From positions 7,631,116 through 7,695,115 of the forward strand of contig NC_135164.1 in NCBI RefSeq assembly GCF_050948215.1: a DNA stretch of 64,000 nucleotides. Reading direction: 5' to 3'. Below, piece by piece: positions 35,490 through 48,100 of the stretch; position 1 is the first letter of the stretch; each line of letters starts with the position of its first letter. The stretch comes from Halictus rubicundus (Eukaryota; Arthropoda; Insecta; Hymenoptera; Halictidae). The notes below the pieces were generated by a model. That model was not told the origin of the DNA and made no database searches. It saw only the letters and a list, made by a program, of their open reading frames with translations. The position numbers and the translations under genes were made by a program.

Positions 35490-36080
35490 GCGCGCGGTAA
35501 GAGGCTGTTTAAAGCATTTCGTCCGAAATAATAGCGGCTTTAATAATCTCTGGACAGAAATCTTCGCGCAGAAACAGTTTATCGCGGCACCTGAAGAGAC
35601 ATGCACGCGCATTAAGACGAGTATGTTGGCTTTTATACTCTTCGCCGAAGCATGTGTATGCATTCTACTTTTCGCTCTGGCGAATCTTGTAAGTCATGAC
35701 CGCGCGTACGTTCCGTGAGGTCGCGGCTAACTAGGACGGCTCCGTTCGGTGGGGTTGCAACATCTAGTTAGTTTAAATAATCATTGCTGTCCCAAATTTT
35801 CCTTTCATCCGTTCCTATTTCGCGGAATACGCGCCATTACTTACGAATTCAATGCGGCTTTGAAACAACAGGTTAGTAACGCTTCACACTTTGTTCTTCA
35901 GATTGCATTCTGATAGACTAATGGATCGTTATTCACACCTTTTGAACATCTTGAGCAGTTTATCTATCTTATGACTTTCCTCGTTCTCTTATTATCCTTT
36001 TGTCTACGACTACTAGTATTTTTAGCGTTACGTCTCGATTTCTCGGCGTTTTGAAAAACGTGGAACTCTTCTGACAGAAT
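35490..36080. other. Non-coding stretch
   Basis: Nothing recognised. Confidence 0.4.
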
Positions 36081-36648
36081 ACACATGACACACAAACAGA
36101 ACACAGAAATATATTAATTCAGTCATTCTGTGAAAGGAAGAAAGGAAGAGTGAAAAATTATTTTCAAAAACTTGTACGATGAAAAGGCTGTCTTTCAAAT
36201 TTTCTTTAGGTCTATTCTGTTACAAGAAAGTGTCGCAAAAAGCCTTCTGACAGATTGTACATATACAATGGTAACGCAGAAAAAGATACACATGACACAC
36301 AAACAGAACACAGAAATATATTAATTCAGTCATTCTGTGAAAAGAAGAAAGGAAGAGTGAAAAATTATTTTCAAAAACTTGTACGATGAAAAGGCTGTCT
36401 TTCAAATTTTCTTTAGGTCTATTCTGTTACAAGAAAGTGTCGCAAAAAGCCTTCTGACAGATTGTACATATACAATGGTAACGCAGAAAAAGATACACAT
36501 GACACACAAACAGAACACAGAAATATATTAATTCAGTCATTCTGTGAGAAGAAGAAAGGAAAAGATTATTTTCGAAAACTTGTACGATGAAGGCTGTCTT
36601 TCAAATTTTCTTTTGTTTCATTCTGTTACAAGAAAGTGTCGCAAAAAG
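36081..36648 (+). repeat. Tandem repeat of 207 bp, 2.75 units
   Basis: ACACATGACACACAAACAGA starts units at 36081, 36288 and 36495. Units one and two are almost identical; the third is shortened and more diverged near its end. The unit has no other copy in the window. A 61-codon minus-strand frame in it is incidental. Confidence 0.92.
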
Positions 36649-37042
36649 ATGTGTTAATTTTTGCATGATCAAGCTGGCTCAATCTCTAAAATAGTTGCAG
36701 AAACGAACCTCCGCTCTCTTGGAAGCCGGTTGATTAGGTTTCTGGGGTATTTGCGCGACGAGAATATTTGGCGATGATTAAGAATCGGCTTGACGCTTAT
36801 TATTCTGCGACGAGCAAGTCGTTACGGCAGCCTTCACGCAACTAAGGCAAATACAAATTAGCATGTGGATCACCGGGTCTGGATGGCCGCTCTCGAAACG
36901 ACTTGGAAATCATTAACCGGGTCGTTGAAGCCGCCTAATTTAGGATGAAATCGCGGTAATTGGAGCAACTCGAAAAACTAAAGACCGAGATGAATGACCG
37001 AACTTCCAACTATAATGCACACGTATTTTACCGAATTATTTA
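36649..37042. other. Non-coding spacer
   Basis: Nothing recognised. Confidence 0.4.
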
Positions 37043-37046
37043 TTAA

Positions 37047-37315
37047 CACTGGGTTTACGGTGCACAAAAAGTGACTACTTTGCATTACTTTATAAAAATA
37101 CCAAGGACGTGCTACCCACATTCTTAGCAATATTTTTTAAATGACTAAACATATACTATTCTAAAGTACCTATAATACTACCTATAATATTCTACCTATA
37201 CTATTACTAAATCTATACTATTTGCTAAATTACTTCTCACGTATGCAACCTTAGAGTCTTGATAATTTTAAATTAAAAATACTAGAACCCGTCATTTTGT
37301 CCCGTAAACCTAGTG
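37047..37315 (+). mobile_element. TTAA-target MITE, family E copy 2
   Basis: TTAA at 37043-37046 and a degenerate CTAA at 37316-37319 flank CACTGGGTTTACGG and CCGTAAACCTAGTG. The interior contains a short expansion of TATACTATT/CTACCTATA units (about 37145-37220) absent from the sister copies. Confidence 0.78.
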
Positions 37316-37319
37316 CTAA

Positions 37320-38352
37320 TTAATCTTATTAATTATTTTGCCCGTCATCCTAACAGTGTTGTACAGCCAACACCTTTCCAAATACGCTTTCAAAGTGTTC
37401 CTATTACACCGAAGCGTTCACACACTGACGTAAAAACGAGGTGTCAGTAAAACGCGAGGAAACTGAACATCATTGTATTTTTACAACGAGCAATCTTTCA
37501 GGCGACGAATTAAAACTTTACGGCGCTCGGTCGGACGAATAAATTTTTTCCAGGAGAGAAGATAGAACTGTTGAAAATCGTAAATTTCATACGCGACAAG
37601 CCAACACGACGCTCGCGACGATTCCGCGAGCGAGAGACGGACTGTCTGGCCGGTAAAAGCGAGTGCTCGATTATGCTGACGGGATGATCGCGAGCGGGCA
37701 ACGGGAAAACCGTCTCGCAGGCGGGACGAGCGGCAACGAAATCGCAAACAGAAGAAAATAAAGGGCCTCGGGGCCGATGCTGGCTCGGTTCCAAGTCGCT
37801 GGGAGAGCAGAAAGAGCTGCACGTGCTTCCGACACCCCGGCATTTCGTGAATCGTGACTTCGGCCACGACGCGACGCGACGCGACGCGACGCGACTCGAC
37901 GCGACGAGACGCGCGCGTGTAATTTTAGATCCGGTCGATTGAAATTATTTTCGCACACGGTTGCTCGCCGCGGGCCGCGCGCGCGCGAGCTCACCCCATA
38001 AATTCGCGTAGAAAACGAAACGACGACCACCTGACACCACCCCATCGGTCAGACGATCTTCGGCAGACCACGTGAACATCCGATGACCCTCGATGGCGGA
38101 CGATCCTCAAAAATGGGGACATCGTTCTTCGGTTACGCCTTCAGCCTCGGCGGCTCTCCTAAATAGACATCGATAAACAAGTTTCCTTTTCCACAATGTG
38201 AAATTAATGAATTCCCCGCGATAGACCGACTTTGTTAACTGCGGACACTTAACCCAGATACTGCCGACACTGCTTTCTGGCGTGTTGCATATTTTCTTTT
38301 TAATGTGGGACTCGTCCGTTGAAATGATAAGCAGACGAATTACAGAGAACGA
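37320..38352. other. Non-coding stretch with CpG-rich patch and pentamer run
   Basis: 37480-38150 is CpG-rich with overlapping minus-strand frames, none recognised. 37868-37914 is a GACGC pentamer microsatellite. Confidence 0.4.
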
Positions 38353-38356
38353 TTAA

Positions 38357-38564
38357 CACGTTCAATGCCACGTCACCCATATGACGGAATTATTCGTGCA
38401 GGCTTTAAAATGAATTTTTACGTTGATGTATTCATTGTGCTAAACTTGATTAGGATCTGAGACGTGCAAGAAAGTTGGAGGATTTTGCAATTTTTATCTC
38501 TCATTCAATAACTTACTTTGATTTTATGGAATTTTTGGGGTTTCTAGTTGGGCGTTCAAAGTGT
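38357..38564 (+). mobile_element. TTAA-target MITE, family G
   Basis: TTAA (38353-38356, 38565-38568) bounds CACGTTCAATGCC and the imperfect inverted end GGGCGTTCAAAGTG. The interior is AT-rich. It is the only copy seen in the window. piggyBac-like by target; the CAC rather than CCC terminus matches family E. Confidence 0.7.
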
Positions 38565-38568
38565 TAAA

Positions 38569-38959
38569 TTATCGTGAACACTTCGAAAACACTGGTTATT
38601 TGACGTTTGATAACAAATTAATATTGCGATTAATGTTATATTTATAATAATATCTCAACAGCGTGTGACGATGATTTTATATTATTTGAGAGTGAAAAAC
38701 AGCTGGAATAAAGAGACAGCTCTCCACTTTCGAGTAATAAAAAACGAAAAGCAATTAAATATGAAGTTTTGTTTCGAGCGTGCCAAGTATTTATGATCAA
38801 TTAACATATTCCTGTTAATAAATTTTTGGACACGAAAGTTACATCTCTTTTGCTGCTCCAATTCGTGCAATTTAATTCTCGTGGTGTGGGTAGTTCCACC
38901 GACTCCAAATTGTAAGGTTGGCACTGACTCGTAACGAGAATTCGCTGCATCACCCCCGA
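38569..38959. other. AT-rich non-coding spacer
   Basis: Nothing recognised. Confidence 0.4.
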
Positions 38960-39109
38960 TACAGTGTTCTCCCGATATATGTCCCAAATATCTAACTGAT
39001 AAAAGTCCCAGAACTGTCCCCATTGACCTATTCTGGATCAAAGAATAGTATGTCCGGCCAATATATGTCCCTGGCTAGTATTGTGGACATATATCGAGAA
39101 AACACTGTA
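38960..39109 (+). mobile_element. TACAGTG-ended TA-target MITE, copy 4
   Basis: 150 bp with the best-preserved ends of the family: TACAGTGTTCTCCCGATATA and, inverted, TACAGTGTTTTCTCGATATA, TA at each border. The interior lacks the GC-rich core of the 1.1- and 10.4-kb copies and has a GACATATA/TATATGTCC palindromic repeat, so it is a distinct subfamily. Confidence 0.82.
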
Positions 39110-39286
39110 TTCAGTTTCATACACTTTTCCTCACGGGACGTGAACACATATAGTTTTCTTGGCTTTATCGTTTGCATTCGCTCGGCGGTCCGTTCAATTG
39201 TCTCAACAAATCCAGCGAGAAGAACAGTATTCTTGGAAGCGTTCCTCGTTCCGAGAAACTGCGCACACGCGTAAAAGTATGGAAAA

Positions 39287-39321
<35 letters not shown>

Positions 39322-40277
39322 GTTCGCCTGATTTGAATTTTCGGTGAAAACGTGTCATCGAGTTCCGAAGTATCTAGATTATGTACACGAGTGCCTGGAA
39401 TCGAATCCGCAAAGTAGAACGGACGTTGTTTCTGGCGAACTATCGTGAACAACGAATTCCTGTCAGAAAACAATGCTTTACGCGTTACATCTGTTCTGCG
39501 GGAGCCTCGGAACGTTGCCATACTTCACCGAGTTGCTGTCAACGCCCGAAACCTTGCGAAACGTGTCGCGTTCGGAAGAACGATTTCTCAATTATGCATC
39601 TCGATCGATGTAACGCCGGGTTCAAGGCACAGCGGTTTTTCTACTTTTAGATCGGTAACAGTGACGTCCGCTGATAAAACTCATTTCAGTGTGAAATGAC
39701 TCATTTGGGCCCATGCCAACCGGGACAAACGTTATTGGGTTGCTCATTAATTCAGGTCAGATCGTTTCGCTTCAAACATCGAATCTATAACCTGAAACGC
39801 CGCTACCGTTCCTCGTGAATATGCCTGTCGTCGCCTACTTACATCCGCAACGAGTATTATGAATCACACTCGATACGAAAACATGTCCTGTTATGTAAAT
39901 TTTCGGCAAACCGTGAAATTAACACTTCCCTTATGGTCGTGATCGAAATCGTTCCTCGTAGCGGTGCGTGGAAGCGGTGAGATAATTTTCAACTTTTATT
40001 TACGACGACTTGTAATAACGAACCGTTTCGTCGAACGGAATTACTGTCACATATATCCTAAATTTTTACGTACCTATTTTAATATTACGTACTATTTTAA
40101 GAGGAGGCTTAAAAGTATTGTTTTAAATAAGTTATTACATTACGTTGCTGGAGGTGATTTATTGGTTCACGATTCAAACTGCTACTGCTACTGGGAAATT
40201 TATTAAGGCGTTATAAAGTCTTCATCTCTTCTTGCAACGTCCTCACATTTCCTATTCGCATACAATCCACAGTATAG
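39110..40277. other. Non-coding stretch with CA microsatellite
   Basis: (CA)n at 39288-39321. Overlapping short frames at 39023-39700 are unrecognised. Confidence 0.45.
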
Positions 40278-40398
40278 TACAGTAAAGCCTTGCGCTAAGC
40301 CGAGCGGAGCTACACGATCTTAGAGTGTGAGATCCTCCTACCCGATACACGTCCGTGGCTGGATCCGTGTTTAGGACATATATCGAGTAAGCACTGTA
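40278..40398 (+). mobile_element. TACAGTG-family TA-target MITE, copy 5
   Basis: TACAGTAAAGCCTTGCGC at the left is atypical. The right end ACATATATCGAGTAAGCACTGTA is the family terminus. The 121-bp body contains GATACACGTCCGTGGCTGGA. Confidence 0.6.
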
Positions 40399-41281
40399 AC
40401 TGTCTCTATAGCTCCTGTCCTATCTTGTAATTAATACAGACAATTTTTATTTTTCAATCATTATTTCGAGGCACAAAATGATACTTTTGTTCTGAAATTC
40501 GAAGAGTTTCTCCCGGAATTAGATTTCCGGGAAGTGTCGACCATAACACGAGGAGGAAGGAGGGAATCTTAAGGAAATCTAGAGAACGGAGGCAACGGTA
40601 ATTACCGATTCTTTTATTAACCCAATTCTTCAGGTTGGGAAATCGTCAGTCCTCGTTCACGTGCTACGGTCCGTTGTCGCCGGTGACGAATACGAAAGAT
40701 CTAGGCGGTATCCGTAAAATTTTCCAGCCGGATTTCACGCGAGGACGGCTTAACGCGACGACGCGACGCGACGATTTAACGCCGCGACGAAATACGTCCG
40801 GCAAGTCCGCTCGCGTTTAGTCGGCGTCGTCGAACAACAAATCGGGCCCGTCACTCCTTCTCCTCTCCCTTCGGCTCGTTTGATTAATATAGTGGAAACA
40901 GGAGAAGGCGTGACTCGATACTTTCCGTAGTCTCGATTGCAGTTACACGCGATCCGCGGTTAATCCACGTGTGTACTAATTAGCGACGGATGGATACCGT
41001 CCGACAGACCGCTTTTCATCGTACGGCTGAACGCTCGGCCGCGCCTCGTCGCCATGCTTTTTCTGCATCCTGCGCTCTCAAGAAAATTCTCTAACCCTTT
41101 CTTCTTCCCAAGAATCGGACAATTCAGCGCACGGTCGATTCAACAGCCCACTGTTTTTAAAAGTAACGGTGTATTCTACGAATACTCGTAAATTGTGGAA
41201 ATTAATTATTTCCGGGGTTTTGGGTGAAAACTTCGTTAAAAAGTTCTTTTAGTTCGGGCCATAATTCTACATTCATAGTGA
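40399..41281. other. Non-coding stretch
   Basis: 40640-41090 is CpG-rich with a short GCGAC repeat near 40757. The 61-codon frame 40635-40820 is unrecognised. Confidence 0.4.
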
Positions 41282-41285
41282 TTAA

Positions 41286-41497
41286 CACTAGGTTTACGGG
41301 ACGCGTCGAAATGACACGTTCTAGTATCTTTAATTTACGATTATTGAGATTATAAAGATGCATTCATGAGGAATTATTCAACAAATTTATTTCTTTATGT
41401 TATTTTTAAAATGGCTACAAATTTAGATAGACACGTTCTCGGTATTTTTTATAAATCAATGTAAAATAGTCACTTTTAGTGCTCCGTAAACCTAGTG
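41286..41497 (+). mobile_element. TTAA-target MITE, family E copy 3 (reference copy)
   Basis: TTAA (41282-41285, 41498-41501) flanks CACTAGGTTTACGG and CCGTAAACCTAGTG, a perfect 14-bp inverted repeat. The interior holds TTCATGAGGAATTATTCAAC and ATAGACACGTTCTCGGTA, the block amplified at 11131-12025. Confidence 0.88.
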
Positions 41498-41650
41498 TTA
41501 ATAAACAACTTTATTTTTGTTTGTTTCCGATCAGTAGAAAGAAATCGTGACGTATGTTTATCAAAAGATACTCTACCAAAAAATATACAACTCGTGTAAT
41601 TTTAATGATTTTCACTTGAAAAAAATCATACGTGTACTTCGAGTAGCAAT

Positions 41651-42334
41651 AAATATCTGAGCAAAATCTCAATGCGAAAGGTTCATATGGTTTTTCTAAA
41701 AAAATTGCTAAACAAATGAACAAGATTCACAGTTTAATAATCGGAGATGAAGTACAGTTGTTCAGAAAATTAAATTAAGTGCTGTACCAACCTCGTAGAA
41801 GCTATAATGCAACATGCTTTTAAATATCTGAGCAAAATCTCAACGCGAAATGTTCATATGGTTTTTCTAAAAAAATTGCTAAACAAATGAACAAGATTCA
41901 CAGTTTAATAATCGGAGATGAAGTACAGTTGTTCAGAAAATTAAATTAAGTGCTGTACCAACCTCGTAGAAGCTATAATGCAACATGCTTTTGAATATCT
42001 GAACAAAATCTCAATGCGAAATGTTCATATGGTTTTTCTAAAAAAATTGCTGAACAAATGCACAAGATTCACACTTTAATAATCAGAGATGAAGTGCAGT
42101 TGTTCAGAAAATTAAATTAAGTGTTGTACCAACCTCGGAGAAGCTATAATGCAACATGCTTTTAAATATCTGAGCAAAATCTCAACGCGAAATGTTCATA
42201 TGGTTTTTCTAAAAAAATTGCTGAACAAATGCACAAGATTCACAGTTTAATAATCGGAGATGAAGTACAGTTGTTCAGAAAATTAAATTAAGTGTTGTAC
42301 CAACCTCGTAGAAGCTACAATGCAACACGCTTTT
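41651..42334 (+). repeat. Tandem repeat, exactly 171 bp, 4 units
   Basis: AAATATCTGAGCAAAATCTC starts units at 41651 and 41822, and GAATATCTGAAC, AAATATCTGAGC start those at 41993 and 42164. Every step is 171 bp without indels. Units differ by a handful of substitutions. No other copy is seen in the window, and no transposon ends are visible. Confidence 0.93.
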
Positions 42335-42764
42335 AACGAAACGTTTGGCACTAGCTGTATCAAGATAATCTCACCCAAGTCGTACAAGTAGATGGGTAGT
42401 TTTCACAAAAGCCCCGCGCATGCGTCAGTAATAACAATGAAACTTGATTTTCCATACAAAGTGCTTTCCTATGTAATCTCGTTATCCCCAAACGGTTCAC
42501 CAATATCGTATAAGTGCAGCATCTGCAGCTACAACAGTCTCCTAAGCGTATAATATTCAAACCGATTCCATCATATTCATCTTTTTATTTATTTCGCACA
42601 CGTATTGTTCCCGCGTTTGCCGTTTCCATTTCGAGGTTCTAAGCGTCGAGAATAGACCCGCGAAATATTTTTAGCATCGGAAAACTGATACGCTCTAAGT
42701 CCGCTAAAAAAGATATGAAATACTTACTACAACCTTCTAGTATTTTCAAACAGTTTTCCATGAA

Positions 42765-42809
<45 letters not shown>

Positions 42810-43299
42810 GTGGCGCGAGTCTATTATTCATGCGCGTATTTGTCACGCGAGAGAATTATATACGCTAAAACGGACGGCTTCACGGAAGGAGCTTGAACCT
42901 CTGCCAGCTCGGCAAGTTCATCGATAAACATTGCTCATTTGCAAATGCACGGCCGCCGCGCCGAAGTTCGAGCAAATTATTATCGACGAAAGTTATTGGG
43001 CGACTCTATGCATATTTCATCGTGCGGTTCATCCGAACTTCCACCGTGTTGCGTGTGCCGGCAAAACGGTCGGAATAAAACCGAATGAATTTATGAACAT
43101 TCAGAACGCGTGGTTAATTCTAGCCGCACAAATTGCAACTAAATAGCAGTTAACTTGAACGGACATTGGCAACAGTTGCACACTGTGTAGACGGTTCTTT
43201 ACGGTCGCTTTTAAATCAACGTTATTACAAACTGCACAGTCCGAGATGGTCATTTGCCATGAACGTTTAAGAATCCCGTCGCGAAAAATCGCGCAGCAA
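42335..43299. other. Non-coding stretch with CT microsatellite
   Basis: (CT)n at 42769-42804. 42880-43145 has balanced composition and overlapping short frames; it may be conserved non-coding DNA but no gene is supported. Confidence 0.4.
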
Positions 43300-43303
43300 T
43301 TAA

Positions 43304-43467
43304 CCCATTTAGACCTGACGCTAATTCAGCCACCATTTTATGGTGGTTTATAAATATCATTAAGGACGTTCGAAAGATACATTCTCATGAATATTCCAAA
43401 GATAAAGTATAGCAATTTATTCTTTCATGTTAACCGTGCTGCATGCAGCAAGCTGGGACTAAATGGG
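43304..43467 (+). mobile_element. TTAA-target MITE, family H
   Basis: TTAA (43300-43303) and TTAG (43468-43471) flank CCCATTTAGACC and the inverted GGGACTAAATGGG. It contains the palindrome CCACCATTTTATGGTGG. 164 bp, single copy here, piggyBac-like. Confidence 0.72.
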
Positions 43468-43471
43468 TTAG

Positions 43472-44576
43472 CAAACTTGTTTTGGTGACAACTTTTACTT
43501 TAATTAGCATCTATCAAGTATCTCGCGGAGAAATGAGACTCGAAGTAATCTGTAATTCAGTTAACATTCTATATTCATCACTTTGCGATTCCACTGTATA
43601 AATATACGAGCTTTTAATCATTGACTCGGGGTGAAAGACCTCGGTGGTGGCAAGGTTTTCATTTAACAACTCGAACTGTCTCGACGGAAAATCGTTATTC
43701 TATTCGAGCAGGCTCTAACAAATCAATCACCCGCTGTATCGCTAGCCATCCATATTTATAAGCCGGGGCAATAATTATTTCGCAGCGCCGACGATCAGCG
43801 GTTACAACAGCCCCGGCAACTGGGTTAAAAAAAAAAAACTGCGTCGCCTTGTTTAATAACAGGATATCGGAATTTTTCTCGCGACGATCGGCTGCCGATT
43901 TCGAATCGGTATCGCATCTCGTCCCGTTAACGAGGCTAAACGGCAGGCTGAACGATTCCGGGACAGCCGGCAGATATCGAATCTTTCGAATCGATCGAAA
44001 TTGATTTAAACAAACGCGGTAACGAGACAGCGGAAAATTTATGCCGACAGGCGGCGGCGTATAATTCGACGACTAAAATCCCGGGGCTCGCTTCCGCATA
44101 AATCTCGCTCAACATTGTGTTATTTAGCCGGCAGCGGGTTACCGGAGTCTATCTCGGACGTAAATTGGCGGCGCAGGCGCGTTCGCGGCCACCACGTGAA
44201 AAATCGGCTGCGTCATTAATCATCGCGGCCGCGACGTCCGGCTGATTATTATTCTCGCATTAGCTCTCGAAATTGAAGAAAGACCTGGAATTACTCGGCC
44301 GGTACCAAGGACGTTAATGACTCTGGAACACGAGTTGTTAGTCCTTTCCCCCCGGTTCTACACCTGGCTCAATGTTACCACGCGACACGCTCTCTTAGCA
44401 GGTTGGCGAGCAACTTCGTTTACCTCGAACATGATACCGTCTCCGGTATCCGTGATACGCATACGGAGAGTACCAAAGTACTCCGTAAACACGAGCGAAC
44501 GCTCTTCCCCCTTTCTTCGCCGCGTTCGACCCTCTCTGTCCCAACAATTGGCCGGGCCACTGGAGACCCGAACGTT
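43472..44576. other. Non-coding stretch, GC-rich from 43780
   Basis: 43780-44300 is CpG-rich with a 10-A run near 43828. The 97-codon frame at 44317-44610 runs into the next element and is unrecognised. Confidence 0.4.
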
Positions 44577-45113
44577 AAGGGGGCCGGCAGGAATTTGGCC
44601 TTCACCTTAAATAAGTAAGTAATCAATTTAAGAATGCATACCACCGTGTTTGTACATGTCTTTGCTACGTCTGTATAGAGCCTTTTTTCCGATACGAACA
44701 CTATATCTCTCGAAATTTAGAGAATCTTTCTGCAATATACGTATATGAACTTGCAAGGGTCGAAATCTTGACAAATTAACGCTTCAATATTGCAATGAGC
44801 AGTTTAAAAGTGGTCACTTGTGTTTCCTAAAAGTCCAATCTACGTCTGTATGGAGCCCAAATTGCGAATTTCTACCTCATCGTGGAGTAATTTGTAATAT
44901 TCGGCAGAAAACTCGCTTTCTGAAGCAAGTATGACGTCACAAGATGGCTGCCGCAGAGAGACTCTCTTAATTTCAAGAGAGCAAAGACATGTACAAACAC
45001 GGTGATATGCATTTTTAATTGATTACTTACTTATTTAAGACGTAAAATGTCTAGAAAAAAGGCACAGGATAACATAGCGTGACGGTCAAGGCCAAATGCC
45101 TGCCGGCCCCCTT
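44577..45113. mobile_element. Inverted-repeat DNA element with GGGGGCCGGCAGG ends
   Basis: AAGGGGGCCGGCAGG-ATTTGGCCTT at the left is repeated inverted at the right (AAGGCCAAATGCCTGCCGGCCCCCTT). A second, longer inverted block follows, AAATAAGTAAGTAATCAATT ... CGTGTTTGTACATGTCTTTGC. The spacing between the two blocks differs between arms by an insertion in the right arm. The core contains CAAGATGGCTGCCGC. No TSD or superfamily is assigned. Confidence 0.72.
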
Positions 45114-48100
45114 GAAGAGTTACTCCCAGTCAGAGCCGTCAATGTTTAGACAATTTTAAATTTAAAAATTTGTTAGATCACTACTGATCAGCTGTTTTAA
45201 AATTTTGTGTACTGGTTTGGTTACATTCCAAGATGACAGTGTAATTTTTATGCAATTGTCTATTGCGTGATTCCCACTGCACATCGCTTCTCATGGCAGT
45301 CATGACTTCTTATTGATCAATCTGACTCAAATTTTGCACACATTTCAATTGGAGGCCCCTTCGTCTTGTGACCGAGAATTATGTCAATACCGACGACAGT
45401 TTTTTCTTATCGCTTGAAGAATTTTCGGTTTTAATATGTTTTATATTGGTTTCCATTTTGTTAAGGGAATTCTGTCCTGCATCATTTCAGTTCGCAAGAT
45501 AGAGAGACGTGCGTAAAACTTGAAGAAGATTGACGAATTTATTATTGAGACATCGTGGCAGCCATGAAAATAGCCATTGAATAATAATGAAGATAATAAA
45601 AATTACAAAGTCGTTTATTACCAAGAATAGAAAAAAAATTTGCTTTTTATACAGAAGTGAATCGGTGCAAAGTGCAATTGCCCTAGTTCTTTGAATGCCA
45701 CTCTATATTTTTTTTGCGTGAATCCATTCTACGTGCTATTCCGAATAAGCAGGTATTAGATAATCTTGAATAACTGATTACTTATCAAAACATTTTTTTC
45801 TCCAGCATCTGCAATAAATGGCTTAAACTTTATCTCGCGAAACCAGAAATTTTCAATTTTTTAAAATGTAATCCTGTAGATTTTGTCGAGAAAATGCCGA
45901 AAATCCAAGTTTCAATCTTAGGAGATGTTTCACAACACATATTTCACACCCTGGATTTTTTTAAAAATTCTGAGTTATCCAGTCTGTCTCGTAAACCTAT
46001 CGATATCGTTGGTATCTGTAGACGGGAAACATGTTGCAGTTGAGTTATCGTGCACTGGTTGACAGATTTCCAACGATTTCCAGGAATTTCGAACGAAAAA
46101 TCGCGTGTGGTGAAAACACGGCCGCTAAGCAATCCTAACGAAGGTCACGGTCAGGCTTCATGTGGAGGATGAAAAAAGAAACCAGTCCGAGTGCAGGCTT
46201 ACAGTATCGTTTTAGGACGAGAAGAATCGTCGGTTGAGAAGAGGGTGGTCCCGTGTGGACCACCAAAAGCGTTCGAACGCGCATGTTTTCGACGGCTGTC
46301 CCGAGTACGTGAGATTTTTACTAATACGCCGGACCTCGGAAACAAAGGTCTCCCTGTTTCCTTTTGTTTCTTCTTTTCTTCGCTGACCGCGCACCTCCAT
46401 AATACATATTAGAGCATGAATCTCAAGGTCTTGTTGTTCCGTGCCCTCTCCTCGGATCGTTTCGTTTGCAATTCGTCCATCGAGGACAGATAAAAAAGAT
46501 AACTGCAATAACTTAGCTCGACGGTTCCCCGATAATAATTGCAAAACCAACGGTAAAGGACCTTCCGATGCAACGACAGTGCTCCGCAATTGTCGATGCA
46601 ATTTGGTATTCCAATTCCATCAATGAAAACTATTCAAATTGGTGTGTATCGTACGGAGCTTTATCGAACCACATAGCAAGTAACTTTCTAAACGATTCAA
46701 ATGCATTTAAAATTATTCGAATGTCACTTTTAGACATTCTATTTTAACCTCTGAGTAAGAGACTACAATGTAGATTCGGAGAGGTTAGGTAATATTGAAA
46801 ACTGTTTGCACATGCGTTTAGTTTTACACTATAAATCCATGCAATAATATTAAAACGATAGACACTCAAGTCTACTCTGTGATATTTTCGGAGGAACATT
46901 CAAATATTGTCAAAAGAAGTACAGTTGCTTCGAAAAGTATTTAAACCCTGATTTTTGAAAAATTGTCAATATTTAAAACAAATTCTAAAATTCTTCTTCA
47001 TCCGAAATACGTCGCAAGCCGGCCCCGAGACATCGCCTTATATCCAAAGAAAACTGTAGTAAAATATCGTGGGTCAGAAATGACTCCGGCATAGGCCTAG
47101 AACTCGCAGAACATTATTTTCGGTATATATCGTTCCTACTGTATTCTTATCTAGTACATATGCAATAATATTTGTCATTTTTTACTGAACGCTGAAATCA
47201 TTTCTTCGACAATCCTTTTTATGATTTCATCGAATATTTCCTGCCAGGCTATTAAAGTCGTCGAAGGAATGCGTTGTGATAATATTGCCATACATAAAAT
47301 CTTCTAGAATTTTAATATTTGTAAGCATCTTAAAAAAAAAAGAGATAAATTACGGACCGTGAAAATAGAGTGTTCGAATTCGAAAACGAGACAAGGTTCA
47401 TTGTCGTACGATTCTTTTGCAGAAAATTCGAACAGTTTGAATATCGGCAATTTTTCGAAAATGTTTGCTGGCCGAGGAATGGGAGAAATGATTGTTTGAA
47501 AAACTGGTTCTTATGACGGCAGCGAATCGTGAAAATACAGTAGCGGGCGGTCGGCGAGGAAATAAACAGAGGAATGAAACAATGGACCGCTAATGGCATC
47601 GGTAAGAATCGTAGGAACGGGCTACCGAGCCGCGGGACTCGGCGGCGGGAACGCGACTGCAAGAATGCAACGGCCGAGCGAGAGTGCAATAACGAACGCA
47701 TTGTTGGTAGGCGCCGCGACAAAGGGTCCATTATGATAAGTATTAACATGCCCGGACGCATCAAGCCGTTCTCTAATAAGTCACTCTCTCGCTGGCCGGC
47801 GCGTTGCGATTCGATCCGCTCTGCCCACGTGTCATTCGCCAATGGCACTGCTTTCGCGGGATTTTCAACTGGAATTGCCTTCCGGGCCGTGGCGTCATTA
47901 CTCAACGTTCGGAAACAGGGAAAGTTTACCCCTTTTACGGTCTCACGTTACATGCTCCGCGGCCCCTACTCCGAGCCGGAACTTTCCACTCAACTGGAAA
48001 AATCGAAATCGATAACAACGTACAGATTAAAATTCTTGTTTCGCTGTTACGGGCCGCGATCACTGTCTCCGCTTCAGAGCCGAGACTTCGTAGATTCCCG

